Of a stretch of DNA of 64,000 bases, positions 1 to 12,408 are shown one piece after another; positions within the stretch are counted from its first letter, which is position 1; each line of letters begins with the position of its first letter. Source of the stretch: Siphonodentalium dalli (taxonomy: Eukaryota > Mollusca > Scaphopoda > Gadilida > Siphonodentaliidae); NCBI GenBank assembly GCA_032622095.1, contig CP136062.1, forward strand, positions 35,094,918-35,158,917, given 5' to 3'. The position numbers and the translations under genes are program-made. The notes under the pieces are model-generated. The model made no database searches. It worked only from the letters and a program-made list of their open reading frames with translations, and had not been told where the DNA came from.

Positions 1-1110
1 GCCGACATATTTGACAGAGTATATTCACACCTTTTAAGAAGAGATATTGGTCCAATTTTGATACCAGTGAATGGGGCGATAACCAGAGTAAGGTAATACA
101 TGTAACCATTGAATCTTGGAATGACAGTCCTGACGTCATGTGACGTCAAATAATTTTTAGGGTGAGAAGAATATGACGATTCACGCAAAGTGTTGTCTTT
201 CGTTTCTTCTAAAATCAGAAGTAAGATAGTTGTGCCCAATTATTTTATACCGTGGGAAACTACTGCCAATTAGCTACGTTCTAATATATCACTTATTGCT
301 GTTGGTCGCATTGTTTTTTATCAAAAGCAGAAATATCAACCCTCCCCTAAAGATGAGAGGCGTCAGGCTGTGGTGTAAGGCACACATCACGCACGGTTAT
401 GCGCCAAATTGCGAAACTAACACAACGGCCGTTGATGGACTGCTAAGGTATTACCTAATAGATATGTGTGGATTGACACAGTCGAGCATTACAGTAACAA
501 TGTTACATAACGTACCTCCTTACTCAAATTTTTAACAAATTTGAGATTTTTTCCCCAAAAAGATAATCTAAAATGTATCTTGTCTTCTTCCGGGGGGCAA
601 AATGAAAATAACGTATTAAGGGTGAACATAATTAGTGTATACGGTCGTTGCGTCTTTGTTTAAAAGCTGGCCTAATAACCAAAGATGGCTGCCAATGTGG
701 TGGCCGGTATATAGGTGGGAATTATGAAATGTGTAAGAACGCACGATTACTTGCCAATATGGCTTAACTAACACAACGGCCGTTGATAAACTGCTACAGT
801 TTTATGTAATATATATCCCGATCCATCGACTAGAACATTTAAGTGAAACCGGTACACAAAGCACCTCCTGGCCCCAATTTTTTATTAAATATTTAATTAG
901 TTTAGTCAAAAACTAATCGAAAACCTAATGTTGTCATCTTCTCAAAATGCATAAAGACAATAATGTAGCGTGGGTGGATATAATTTGTATGTACGATAAT
1001 TCCATGCCGTCGGCGGTTACTATGTACGTGACATATTAGCCCCAAGATGGCTGCCAATACGGTGGCCGGTAGATGGATGGAAATTGTAAAATATGTCATG
1101 CCGCAATTAA
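1..1110 (+). repeat. Left inverted arm built of ~350 bp subunits
   Basis: The outer ~290 bp are close to the reverse complement of 7091-7385. The inner part contains tandem diverged units: the palindromic motif AACGGCCGTT recurs at about 424 and 775 (period ~350 bp), and 'CAAGATGGCTGCCAAT' type blocks occur near 680 and 1044. A third partial unit ends near 1110. ORFs here are short and unconvincing. Confidence 0.75.
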
Positions 1111-3919
1111 CACCACCATGGCAATGCAATGTCTTATACAACCAATAGTCCTATTATATTCATATCATTTTGCAATACTAGGACGTAACATTGGTCAGTT
1201 CTATTAAAATGACAACCAGATTGGTACCCACGAGTGAGGGGGTCGACAAATTTTGCATTAATGCACGCTCAAGTAAGTTTTGTTCTTCGAAATCGGTGGC
1301 ATGTCGTGCAAATTATTTCACAATAAACATGATTTATTTAAGGCAGATGGCTGTCTGACCATCTTTCCGAAAAGAATAAGGGAATTATGCAGGTCATACT
1401 GAATCTAACACGACATTTAAGCATACTTGGCACTCTCTATAGCTATTTGTAACAAAATGCGACCGCGAATAGCAGAATTAACCAATTAACCAATTCGGAT
1501 ATATATCTCATCAAATAACATCTGTTGATACGAGTCGTTAGTTACCCTCTATCAACGAGGTGTGGTTACAAGAACGAAGCTACTGATGCATTGTGTCTCA
1601 TGTATACCGTTCTAAAAGTAAGAATAAATGGATCTCAATGCCCAATAGCAATTGCTGCCCAGTCCACAAGAGGACATATCCAGCAAATTATCAAACCGTC
1701 ACACCATACAGGTTCGTTCAGTTTCATCATCACGCAATAGACTCGTTGAATTTTGTATTCTAACATTTACCGGATTATTTTCCATGACACATATTTCGCA
1801 CACAAGGTGATGGAAACGTGGTTGATTTTCCACTTGTAGTTTGTCAGCTGTGGTAAACACACAAAACTGTCAAACTATGTTCCTATATATTTCGATTGTA
1901 TGTTACTCTGTATTGTATGGCACTGGAGTCTCGTGTCACCCCATGGACACTCGTGATTTCCAGAAGTGACTGAAAATACCCCAATATGGACAGCTATCCC
2001 ATGCTAGATGAACAGTCATATTACCCATATCTTTCTATGCTGATGAGTGGGTAGGATTACTTCTGGAAGGCTGTACATTCAGAAAACAGCATATAGATCT
2101 GAGTATTGTCATGGAGTTTTATCATGTAGACTGATACATTTTGGACTTTTTGGTATCCCAATGTAAGTTTTAGCTCATTATGACACCAAAATGAAAAGGA
2201 CGACAATTTCAATTATTTGTATACATGCCATGCACAGGTTGATACCAGGAAGCGTATAATAACTTTCTAGATAAGTCCAAAAATAATGCAGTTAGGGACC
2301 TGATGATGCCAGCAGGTCCGATGTCTGAAAACATACCATATTTTGATTATGGCCGTTCATGATTAAAGCATTATAATTCCACCCGCACGTCATATCTAAC
2401 GCCAAATGTGTTACAGTTAAATTCAAATGTATCTATAGTTAACCCGTCATGCGCGACTTGAGTGAACCGTGTGTATTGCATATCCTGATATTATATTGTG
2501 GTAGTGTTTGAAGTACAAATGGGTAAAACAAAATGGGATCACGTGTCTTTGTGTAATTTGTCGCTGCATCTCAGAAATGACATATAGCAAATGACATATA
2601 AACAACTTATGTGCAGACCAGAATCTGATCTAAGACAACCCATCAATAACAACTCCGACTGTGCTGAGCGAAATCAGTAACTGGACACGAAAGCCGTAGT
2701 TTATTATTTACTAAACAGCGTGTGGGGAATACATACATATGTCTGTAAAATCGGGAAGATATGGGGACGAGGAATTATTCGCCAAATTGTTTTCTGTCTG
2801 AGTTTCCTGTAAATACGAAAATTGAATACAGCCCGATTGATGCATTAATGAAATGGGTTTTACGTTTCAAACAACAATGGTACTTGCAACAGCAGCGGGT
2901 CTCCTGGTCTGAATATGACCAGTTCAGATGTAACATAATGTTTACTTTTGATATTTCTGAAGGTTATAGCGTTCATTTATTGCAAATAAAGCGGTCCTTC
3001 ATGGCGATCTTGTTCAACAGAAACTGCATAATTAAGTTAGACACACAAGAGGGATTATCATTCTGGACATGACTATTATTATGTTTATCACTGATCAGAT
3101 AATTTTTCGAAGATGCAAAATCTGAACTAATTTTGTACGACGAGCGCTATCTTTTTCTCAATCTCACCCTTGGACACTAGTCAATGAAAGCGGCGATTGT
3201 GATTTAGGGTCTGGAAAATTAACTCTGTGTTAGCACGGCCGTCTTCTGTGGGTCGAAGCTATTGTACAGCAATTGTGCATTGTATATATAACAGACTAAT
3301 GGAGGCACTGACTCAGAATCAAAATCATTGCTTCAAATGTGGTTGCTTCAGTGAGTGTGAAGAAATTATCATTTCTTATCGAAGTGGTCATGTATTTATC
3401 GGATTGCACAATGAGATATTCCTTATCTCACGTCTAGATTTAAAATCGGTCCCAATCAAGTCGGGTGTGAACCCGCATCAACCTCGTCTAGCCCAGACGT
3501 CGATAATGGTACCCACGACATATCCACCTCATATGTACCATCATATCTGGTAGCACTTGGAATAATATTCATTGAGAAAGATTGACCTTCTACATGTGTA
3601 TTGTTTGGTTTAAGTAATTTCACATTGATTATGTCAAAGATGACTGGCATAAATAACAAGCAGGCATTCAATGTATTACTGTTACTCGGTTCTTCGTTTT
3701 AAACAATCCTGTTCATCTGTAAATACCTCGCTCAAATTGCCACCTATTTCAAGGGACACGGATTACTTGAGCACGAATGCTCATGAATGCAAGATTCGTC
3801 AATAAGGGGCACCATTCAGGTAGCAATTTTATATAGATTGCGCATCATGATGTCCCGGAGTAACATACACTGAATATAATACTTTGGGTTGTGTGAGACA
3901 TTTGATGGCGGCAATGACG
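1111..3919. other. Interior of the large inverted-repeat element
   Basis: 2.8 kb between the two arms. The longest open frames (2761-3072 and 3227-3553, plus strand, about 100 codons each) show no recognisable domain and are of a length expected by chance. No RNA gene or other repeat was seen. Confidence 0.4.
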
Positions 3920-4701
3920 GCGATAAAGGTGAAACATGACATATTTCACCATTTATTCTGACCACCGTATTGGCAGCCATCTTGGGGTTAGTAAGCCATT
4001 TTATATAATAACAAAACGACATTGAATTATCGTACACACCAAATATCTCCGCCATGCTACATTCTGCGATGTAAGGCTTCCGAGAAGATACCAAAAATGT
4101 CTTTAGGTTATTTTTGGAGAAATATTCCTCAATTTTATCAAAATATTTTGCCAGGAGGTGCGTTGTGTAATATTTTCACTTTATTGTTCGAGTTTGTAGA
4201 TCGAGATATACACCTTAAACTATAGTTTAGCAGTTCATCAACGACCGCTTTGTTAGGTAAGCCATTTAAGCAAGTAATTGTGCGTTCTTTCATATTTCAC
4301 AATTTCCACCTATATTGCGGCTGCCATATTGGCAGCAATTTTGGGTTAGTATGTAATTTTTTAATCCAAGGCGGAATCAAATTGCCGTATACACCAATTG
4401 TCTCCACCCTTACTAATTCTGTTTTTTTTTTTTTTTTGCCTTTAGGAAACATTCTAAAATTTATAAAAATTTCGGGTCTGGGGGTACATTATATATTGTT
4501 CCTACGTTAATGTTCGAGTTTGTAGACAGAAACTTATATATTGTTATATTCTTTAGCAGGCTTTCAACAGCCGCTGTGTCAATTAAGCCTATTGATACGT
4601 AACCGTGAGTTATGTGTGACTTATACCACACCATGGCGCATCTTAACTTTAGGGGAGGGTTGATTTTTCTGCCTGTGATAAAAAGTATTGCGGGCTGCAG
4701 C
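3920..4701 (-). repeat. Right inverted arm, inner part
   Basis: Reverse complement of the subunit array at about 300-1110. It includes 'TTGGCAGCCATCTTGG' near 3971 and the CAACAGCCGCTGTGTC block near 4567. Divergence from the left arm is clearly higher here than in the outer 290 bp, so the subunits evolve as an internal array. Confidence 0.7.
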
Positions 4702-5114
4702 GATACCACTGTCGGATACCCGTTTAGGTTCGGACATTCCAAGATGGCGGCGCCCACTAAAGCAGATAAACGGTAAGTGTATATATTGTCTCCAAGCAGC
4801 AATCAACGACATCTTTCGGTGATACATATTGAACCAGTTATGTAGGAATTTGTATGCCCAACACATACGTAACACGCCTTTCGCATGACAGGCATGTGAA
4901 TTGTTGTATTTGGCGTGTCAAGTCGTCATAATTTTTCGAAATTTTATCGAGGCGGCGAAATGTCCGCTTTTTAGTATTTTTTGGGCCCTGGGCTCATACA
5001 TCCGCAAATTTATGTATTGTTGTGGGTAGATTAGGTCATCACACATCTTCGGAATGCAAAACCGGCGATATTTTTATTGTCTAACTCCGAAAAACGACCT
5101 TTGAAAATTTCAAA

Positions 5115-5216
5115 ATGTTCAGGTTCGGATTCGCAACATTCGCGATGGTTTTGTTCAGGTTCAGACAAAATTTTCGTTCAGGTTCGGACAAATTTGGTTC
5201 AGGTTCGGACGCACCA
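5115..5216 (+). repeat. Subterminal iterated motif CAGGTTCGGACA, copy 1 left arm
   Basis: The motif TTCAGGTTCGGA(C/T) or a one-base variant occurs four times in about 100 bp and a related TTTAGGTTCGGACATTCC lies close to the tip (about 4725). The mirror set is at 6560-6680 in the right arm. Such spaced iterations near the ends of a DNA transposon are usually transposase-binding sites; binding is inferred. Confidence 0.6.
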
Positions 5217-5658
5217 AAAACTTCGCATAAAAATGACACGCCGATGTACAGTCGCGTTCTTATTGCGTTTTTGTGCATTTGGTTATCTTCCATTCGTAAA
5301 AGAAACGATAAATGGGGAACACGAGGCATGGTTTTAGCCCACTCGTGAATTTGGGCGGACTTTCTTATTTTATGCGTGTGAGATGTATGCCATCACGTGA
5401 TTCCCCTCCACATCCACATACGATGCCACGAAGGTAGATGAGCAGATAACTGTCCATAATATAAGTTACACGGCTTTTTGAGGTGGTATGCCCCAGTAGA
5501 GGCTCGTATCCCCCGAGGCGATCCCCCCTCAACAATCCGTGTAATGAGGTATTTACCCCCAGTCTCTATTAACAATATATTCCCAGACATAAAGCGCAGA
5601 TACGAGCCACGAACAGTAACTCTATTTTGTTAGACTGCTTATACGATGAATGTGATTA

Positions 5659-6065
5659 CTCTCGGGGTCCAAATGAGCATACGGTGCGGAATAAGAGTAC
5701 AGGGTGGACAATTCTGCTATATCCAATAAGAGTACGGGGCAGAATAACAGTACAGGGTGGAAATTTCCAACATGGAAGCAAGTCCATCTGAAATGCTACA
5801 TGTATATAAGGTCAATCATATATATTTCTAAAATTTTGCACTGTTTGTTGTCATAGGAGTTACCAAACAGACTTCCGGCAACATGTTTGAACTATCTGTT
5901 CATTATCTGAATGAAGGCTCCAGCAATTCTGATAGGTTTGTAGTATAAATTTCTTGACAATCCCACTATATAAATAAACATACGGACCCAAATAAGCACC
6001 ATACAGGGCGGCAACTTTTCCAAAAATTAATAAGCATACGGGTATGCTTATTTGGATCCCAAGAG
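5659..6065. mobile_element. Small TA-flanked inverted-repeat element nested in copy 1
   Basis: Ends CTCTCGGGGTCCAAAT and its imperfect reverse complement ATTTGGATCCCAAGAG, flanked by TA on both sides (5657-5658 and 6066-6067), as expected for a Tc1/mariner-type MITE. The interior repeats a short block 'AGAGTACAGGGTGG' and variants. It is absent from the second CACTGTCGG element, consistent with a later insertion. Confidence 0.55.
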
Positions 6066-6508
6066 TATATAGCTGTTCCCACAATTTGCCCATAAATACT
6101 TGCTGGCCTCGCTAACTTTAAAACAAATATCTGTTAGTGGATATAAAATGGGGCAATATATTTCACAAAAATAATGACAAATAAGTCTGACATCCTGAGT
6201 AAATGAGGCATGAATAACACGATAACCAGCACACCAGAAATTAACTTGGCTTTGCATGATGTACTTTCGGACGTTCAATTTTTGTGGGCTAATTTCAGTT
6301 TCACAAGGGCGTAAGAGATTGTTTTTACCCTTGTATATAGCGACGACATTTTGTGCAGGTTAATACGATATAATTGTTTCCTGTTTAGTTAACATAATTA
6401 TGTCGAACAAGAACACCGGGATACTTACAATTCTAGATTACAATCAATTTCAGCTGACATATTTAGATATAACAAATTAACAATGCATGTTCGTTAATAA
6501 CACGCATA

Positions 6509-7085
6509 ATGAGATCGCGACTGCACCTCGGCGTGTCATTTATAGGTGAGGTTCTGATGCGTCCGAACCTGAACTAAAATTGTCCGAACCTAAACCAAAT
6601 TTGTCCGAACCTGAACGAAAATTATGTCTGAACCTGAACAAAATCATCGCGAATGTTGCGAATCCGAACCTGAACATTTTGAAATTTTCAAAGGTCGTTT
6701 TTCGGTGTTAGACAATAAAAATATCGCCGGTTTTGCATTCCGAAGATGTGTGGTGATCTAATCTACCCACAACAATACATAAATTTGCGGATGCATTAGC
6801 CCAGGGCCAAAAAAATACTAAAAAGCGGACATTTCGCCGCCTCGATAAAATTTCGAAAAATTATGACGACTTGACACGCCAAATACAACAATTCACATCC
6901 CTGTCATGCGAAAGGCGTGTTACGTATGTGTTGGGCATACAAATTCCTACATAACTGGTTCAAGGTGTATCACCGAAAGATGTCGTTGATTGCTGCTTGG
7001 AGACAATATATACACTTACCGTTTATCTGCTTTAGTGGGCGCCGCCATCTTGGAATGTCCGAACCTAAACGGGTATCCGACAGTG
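6509..7085 (-). repeat. Right terminal inverted repeat of CACTGTCGG element copy 1
   Basis: Reverse complement of 4707-5256, with only scattered differences. It contains four TCCGAACCTGAAC-type motifs at about 6568-6680 and GCCGCCATCTT at 7041-7051. Arm similarity is high enough that the single strand could fold into a long hairpin. Confidence 0.85.
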
Positions 7086-7090
7086 GATAC

Positions 7091-7390
7091 GTTATATATC
7101 AACATATAGCCAATTGGCAGTAGTTTCCCATGATATAAAACAATGTGGCATACCCGTCTTACTTTATGATTTAAAAGAAACGAAAGACAACGCTTTGCAT
7201 GAATCGTCATATTCTTCTCACCCTAAAAATTATTTGACGTCACATGACGTCATGACTGTCATACCGAGATTCAATGATTACATGTATGACCTTACTCTGG
7301 TTATCGCCCCATTCACAGGTATCAAAATTGGACGAATATCTCTTCTCAAAAGGTGTGAATACACTATGTCAGAAATGTGGGCTTTATATT
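7091..7390 (-). repeat. Right inverted arm of the large element, outer part
   Basis: Reverse complement of window positions 1-290, well conserved, including TGACGTCACATGACGTCA at about 7238. Its junction with the GATAC duplication marks where the 2.4 kb element landed. Confidence 0.8.
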
Positions 7391-8570
7391 TAACAAATGA
7401 CCGATTTTTTCATCGGGTGCCTCAAGAAAACCACGCGGTGAGAAAAAAGTCCGCCTATCTGACAAATCCAACATACGGATTCCGAAAGATTCCGAAAGAT
7501 TTACGCTAACCAAAAATGTAGGTCTCATAAATTCCCTCTCCAGGCGACACCTATGTCCATATTTGCCTGGTCTAAGGCTGTCCAATTCAGGATTTCCGAT
7601 TTCATCCCGCTCCCCTTGGGTCACTATTTTTCGACTGGTCACCGCATAATTTCCGACTGGAATGAAATGTGATTTTCACCTCCACTTGGTTTGAACTGGG
7701 TTGTACTGAACCTCCAGTAATTGGGAATTTTTTTTTGTACCCTTCCCCTTGAGTTGGAACATTCCGTCTCGACCATCTAGTTTCCGAATGTTCAGGAAAA
7801 AGTCGCAGGACAAAAAGTCACATAACAAAGTCACAACAAACCGCTATTAGCAGGTTTTACATTCCCACGATACTTTCTGAGCTTATCTCCCCTGAATTTT
7901 AAAACCGTTTCACTGCTTAAGTTTCTCATTTGTGTTTTAACAACTCACTCATAATTTTGTCATTCAATTTAATTAATGCATAACCAATTTGATGATAGTA
8001 CGGCATAGTATGAAATTAATAAAGTGCGATATGTCATTATATGCATGTTAGTTTTTTAATTACCGATGTCCTGATAAATTAATATTCACACATAAATCAA
8101 TGCATTTGTAAAATGTCTCTATTGAAGTAGGAACCTATGTGCTGACTCTATCCATGTGGTATATAGTATCACTGAGATTAGCCAATTAATCGATAAAAAT
8201 GTAGGAACAAGATAAAGTAGCAAAACGTAATGACCATAACGTAACATGATGACATGCAGGCCTATATCCAAGCAAATGGCTCCATGTCTATCTCAGTTTG
8301 TACCCGATGTCATCAGTTATTTGACATTCTAGGTGCACCACTTGTGATAAGTATATATGGACATGAGTTAATCAGTTTATGGCTACGTGTAATCCCATCT
8401 TAGAGTTCCTAGTGGATGCAAGCTCAACACTAAAACCGATGCCCTTCGTGATTGGCGTCAAAACTAATTGTTCTTGCGCATGAAGTTGATGAAATACATC
8501 GGATGACCCGCTGCGATAAACATATTAATTATATACTTGCCCATGAATTGTAAGGTTTTAGCAGTGATAT
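7391..8570. other. No gene seen; possible outer tail of the large element
   Basis: No convincing coding frame. A phrase near 7520, CATAAATTCCCTCTCC, recurs near 55881 followed by a similar GGTGACACC. This may mark the end region of a shared repeat family. The rest is AT-rich and featureless to me. Confidence 0.3.
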
Positions 8571-8581
8571 ATAAGTGATAT

Positions 8582-8780
8582 ACCACTAGTGAGATTAGTG
8601 AGATATCTCACTGGTAGTATTGCGCCTGAATGACCGGCACCATATATTCAGGCCTGATCATCTCAGTGTACAGTAATGCCCTAAATAATCGACCCATAAT
8701 TCTGCTGTGGTTAAGGAGTCGATTATTTAGGGCATTACTGTACACTGAGATGATCAGGCCTGAAAATATGGTGTCGGTCA
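8582..8780. repeat. Two adjacent palindromes, the second with ~63-bp arms
   Basis: 8582-8620 reads as a short palindrome around GTGAGATATCTCAC. 8631-8780 is a near-perfect inverted repeat: arms of about 63 bp starting TGACCGGCACCATAT and ending ATATGGTGTCGGTCA, with a ~25 bp loop. It has the form of a small fold-back MITE; no target duplication could be assigned. Confidence 0.75.
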
Positions 8781-8921
8781 TTTCAAAATCAATACTTTTT
8801 GAGGTTTTAAATATGGGACTATTTTTTTGGGCGTAATGTGTCAGCTTGAAATTTCTGATGTATTGACATTCATTGGGGCCATAGGCAAGTAACTAATGTA
8901 TTATAATAAACAGAATATGCA

Positions 8922-9062
8922 CACTATTTCAGTGGATATGGGTTAAATCTCATTCGTGATGACAAAACCTTTGAATTTCCACTCGTGGTTAAAGCCACTC
9001 GTGGAAATTCAATGTGTTGTCATCACTCATGAGATATAACCCGTATCCACTGAAAAAGAGTG
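8922..9062. repeat. Inverted repeat with ~62-bp arms
   Basis: Arms begin CACTATTTCAGTGGATA and end TATCCACTGAAAAAGAGTG, with a short central TTAAAG-like loop around CCACTCGTGG. It lies only 140 bp from the 8631-8780 hairpin but is unrelated in sequence. MITE-like. Confidence 0.7.
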
Positions 9063-11460
9063 GATATCCTCTATGTATCAAACAGAAACAGGCATATATA
9101 TGTTGGTCGATCGAACTTAAACAATTTGTCGACGTCATATTATTACACCGGATTAATATAATCCAAAGGCCAACCAGGGTAAGGGATGTTGACAAGTACA
9201 CGCAATATTGATATACCGGCTTTATATACTCTGAAAAATGCATGGTTACAGCCATTGTCCAACTATAATTTTTTCGCACAAAAGTGAAACAAACGCTCTT
9301 CATTTCTATCATACCAGGGGTAGACCAACACAGAACGTTTTTTTTTTCATACCGGGCAAATTGCTCATTTAATAACCTTGGGCCATTATTATCCAAGATT
9401 TACACATATGTTTTGTTCGTTACATCTTGTCCCGCAACTCAATTTCTCTTAAGTAACGAAGTGGTATAAGAGCAAAATAATAGGCCCTACCTGTAAATTG
9501 TAAATTACATCAATTGCCTTATAAAAGTGAGAACACATGGTATTTTCAAAAATGTGCGCAGATTTGGAATTTTCAGAAACAGTCGGGAAAAAAATATATG
9601 CACCCACAACCGTATATTTAAAAAACGTCTGAAATGTAACGTGAATTTAATCGATATAACCAGGGATCTCAGTATCTCTAACTCATTTTTGAAGAGATGT
9701 TTCTAAGTCATTTTGATTGCCACATTATCTCCCCGCTGAAGGGAGAAATCGTTGAGATATTTATTTTTGATAGCCAATACATATATCCTGTAACGGTATC
9801 CTCCTGTTACGAAAACAAAAACAATTACGGGAATGACCAGTTTTGTTACTGGAAATAAAACATTACCTTGAGATCAGACTATTTGAAATATAGGCGCCTA
9901 AATTTTAAGTGGAATTACGTGTAAACTGGTGGGTATCTTATTAACTTTGAATTTTAGTAAAGAAGGTATATTTCTATGAGACACCATTTGCTGCGATGGT
10001 GTATCATGTAAATCTCGTTACGGTAAATACTTGAATTGTTATAGGATGTAACAGTGTTACCTAAAACGGAGATAGTTTTGAATAAAATCGGCTTTTAGTA
10101 ACTTTGTCGACTTCGTGCTCTTATTCTGATATGAACGGACACATATGATAATATACCATACATCTTCTACATGTGAGACGTATCAAATGGTGCTTTCGTT
10201 ACATGAAATACTCTGCGAGTAACACGATGGGCGACGGCGTGTTACATGGATTATACTAGTGTAAGTAATAGCTAGAAATCGTTTGTTATTCTGTTCAGCA
10301 TTAGTTTACTCTGTGTATATATTTCATATTTAGATGGGTAGTGTAAAACTGATTTGGAAATATCGAAGTTAACATGATAGTGATACATTTTCAAGCACAA
10401 ATACACGTTACACTAAATACTACGATTACTAGCATAGATGAGTTAGTTATGATTAGTTACTGATTAATTCACGATTAGATCGCGTGTTCGTTACATTAAG
10501 TACACAATGTGCTACAAGACCAGAGTATGTTAGAAGGTTTATTTGTTGCAGTAATACAAATTTGCTGGCAAAATAGCCTAATTGTGTAATAAAACTGTCG
10601 AATTATATGTGGTACAATATTTTATTGATGGGAAATCTAATGTGAACCACAGGTAGGCGTGCTCATATATATCCACTTTTTCCTGAATAGTGGTTGCAGG
10701 AAAGAGAAAGATGTCAAAATGCCACTGATGTAGAAATCACGAATGTGTTATCGCAATTTTTTGGAAGTAGCATCTGTCATGCATATTGAGGGTGTGGTGG
10801 GCAGAACATGTAAATTGCAACTACAGTAGAGAGTTTGCACATAGGTCATATATATGTTGTAGAAAGAAATGAAGTTGTTTTTGTGGACGAGACGACAGGA
10901 ACTAGAGATTTTGTTCAAGTGAGTGAGACAGTAAACTGTTGTCAAGGAAAGTGGTATGGAGATGGAGATGGAGAGTATTGATGAGACATGTCCGGAGACT
11001 GCAGTAGATAAAGAGTATGCTATCAGAACAGTTTCGATGAATGTGTTATACAGATGGATTAGCATGTAAATCGAGAGCGCGAAGAGCTATATATATGTCG
11101 CGAGACTGCAGTAGAGAGTGAACAGGCGTGTAAAACGGGTGGTTAAGAGAGGTCATTGGTGGTGAAAGCGCAGAGGAGAAGCAGGTTGATAATATTGTAG
11201 ACGTGGATTGTTGTGAAACGGAAGTAGGGCACGAAGAGGTCGATAAGACATATATTGAAATCGAAGGGAATCATCAGGTTGAGGGTGTGGACGTGACGGT
11301 GTGAAAATGTTGTAGAGAGTGAACAGGAGGGTACGACATATATCATTGACAGCAAAGGGGAGAAGACGATTTAGGGTGGTTGCGAAGGTGATTATGGACG
11401 AATGTGTCATGTCTAGTTGAATGTATCAATAAATATATCATAATAGAATATCAATTGAGT
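9063..11460. other. No gene seen; weak iterated block 10.8-11.35 kb
   Basis: No supported exon. Between about 10815 and 11340 the phrase GCAGTAGAGAGTGAACAGG or diverged forms recurs about four times at irregular spacing. Short minus-strand frames there follow from this composition and show no domain. Confidence 0.3.
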
Positions 11461-11489
11461 AACCAAACTATGTCTTGAATATAGGGACG

Positions 11490-12060
11490 TGTCAACAGGG
11501 AGGTCAACTTTGGTAAACAGTTGGAAGTTTCATGCCTGACAGAATACTAGTTGGAAATATTGCACAACATATAGGTTGAAATTGTTTTCATTGTTGGATT
11601 TTCCAACCAGTAATTTGTGTTGCTTTGTTGGTAATAATTTCAGTTGCAATTTTTCCAATCTTAGGAGGGGGAGTCCGGTTGAAAATATCCAACAGATAGA
11701 GAGCTTAAGGTATCATTTGGAAAGTAGCTTTGTGTGACCCACATTATGTGAGTAGAGGGGGGATGCCCTATAGCAGAACCAGTCCACGGGATGCAGTTAG
11801 TAAATTTCAGGATGGGCACCCCAACTGGGGCCATCTAACCACGCATAAAGTGTCGGGTGATACGAGTTGTTCATAACTACATAAGGTATATAAATTAGTA
11901 AAATGCACATTCCTTTGCATAGCCAAAACGATGTGCAGATAATTCACGGAACAGTATACGCCATAAAGGAATTATTTTTCTTAACCGACTAATCGTGTAC
12001 GTAGTCATGCATGTAGGCCAGGTTATTATTTACCAGATAAATTTCTGTTTTCTGGACCGA
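11490..12060 (+). repeat. Segmental duplication copy A (TTGGAAA-family element plus flank)
   Basis: Matches 17262-17690 and then 18150-18232 in the same orientation. The first part belongs to a family rich in TTGGAAATTTTCCAACC-like motifs. Copy A holds an extra ~53 bp at about 11723-11775 (TAGCTTTGTGTGACCCACAT...) that recurs inverted at about 15690-15740; copy B holds about 450 bp not present here. Confidence 0.75.
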
Positions 12061-12087
12061 TCGGACAATAGGTTTTTCATTCTCCTG

Positions 12088-12150
12088 GCAGAGGCGATCA
12101 CAAAGAAATCCCTAAATAGCCCGGACGAAGTTGGGCACATCAGCAAGTAG
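12088..12150 (-). repeat. Fragment of the retrotransposon flanking repeat
   Basis: Reverse complement of the CGGGCTATTTAGGGATTTCT...GTGATCGCC segment found at about 28850 and 36590 in the direct repeats flanking the non-LTR element. It shows that this terminal sequence is dispersed. Confidence 0.6.
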
Positions 12151-12408
12151 GTTATAATTTAGAAATAACAATTACCCAATTAAGAAAATTTCCCCAAGAA
12201 TATACTAAGAGTATAAAAGATAATTATGATCACATGAAGGAACTGTTATCCACAAAAAACATTTTGTGTGAGCCGAGTGTTTATTTATATACAACACATA
12301 AATAGTGCGCGATAAGCAAAAAACTCAACACCGTGCTGATTGTTTAGGAGAGGGATCCATGGTGACCCATTCAACACAAAACTCTTGAGAAGTGAAGACA
12401 AGTGATAG

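Larger units (their letters stand above)
4707..7085. mobile_element. CACTGTCGG-ended DNA transposon, copy 1 (Transib/RAG-like ends)
   Basis: 2379 bp element with terminal inverted repeats of about 550 bp (4707-5256 and 6509-7085) beginning CACTGTCGGATACCCG. It is flanked by an exact 5-bp duplication GATAC (4702-4706 and 7086-7090). Removing it restores the right arm of the surrounding element, which proves insertion. A 5-bp TSD with CAC-starting ends fits the Transib/RAG-like superfamily, but no transposase ORF is present and this assignment is an inference. A second copy lies at 58251-61581. Confidence 0.85.
1..7390. mobile_element. Large inverted-repeat transposon (composite, left end outside window)
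   Basis: Positions 1-1110 match, as reverse complement, 7390-7091 followed by 4701-3920. The right arm is therefore continuous once the inserted element 4707-7085 and one of its target duplications are removed. The uninterrupted element would be about 5 kb inside the window. Its outer end is not visible on the left. On the right, similarity runs to the limit set by position 1 of the window. No recognisable transposase is present, so it looks non-autonomous. Superfamily unknown: the termini and target duplication cannot be read. Confidence 0.8.
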
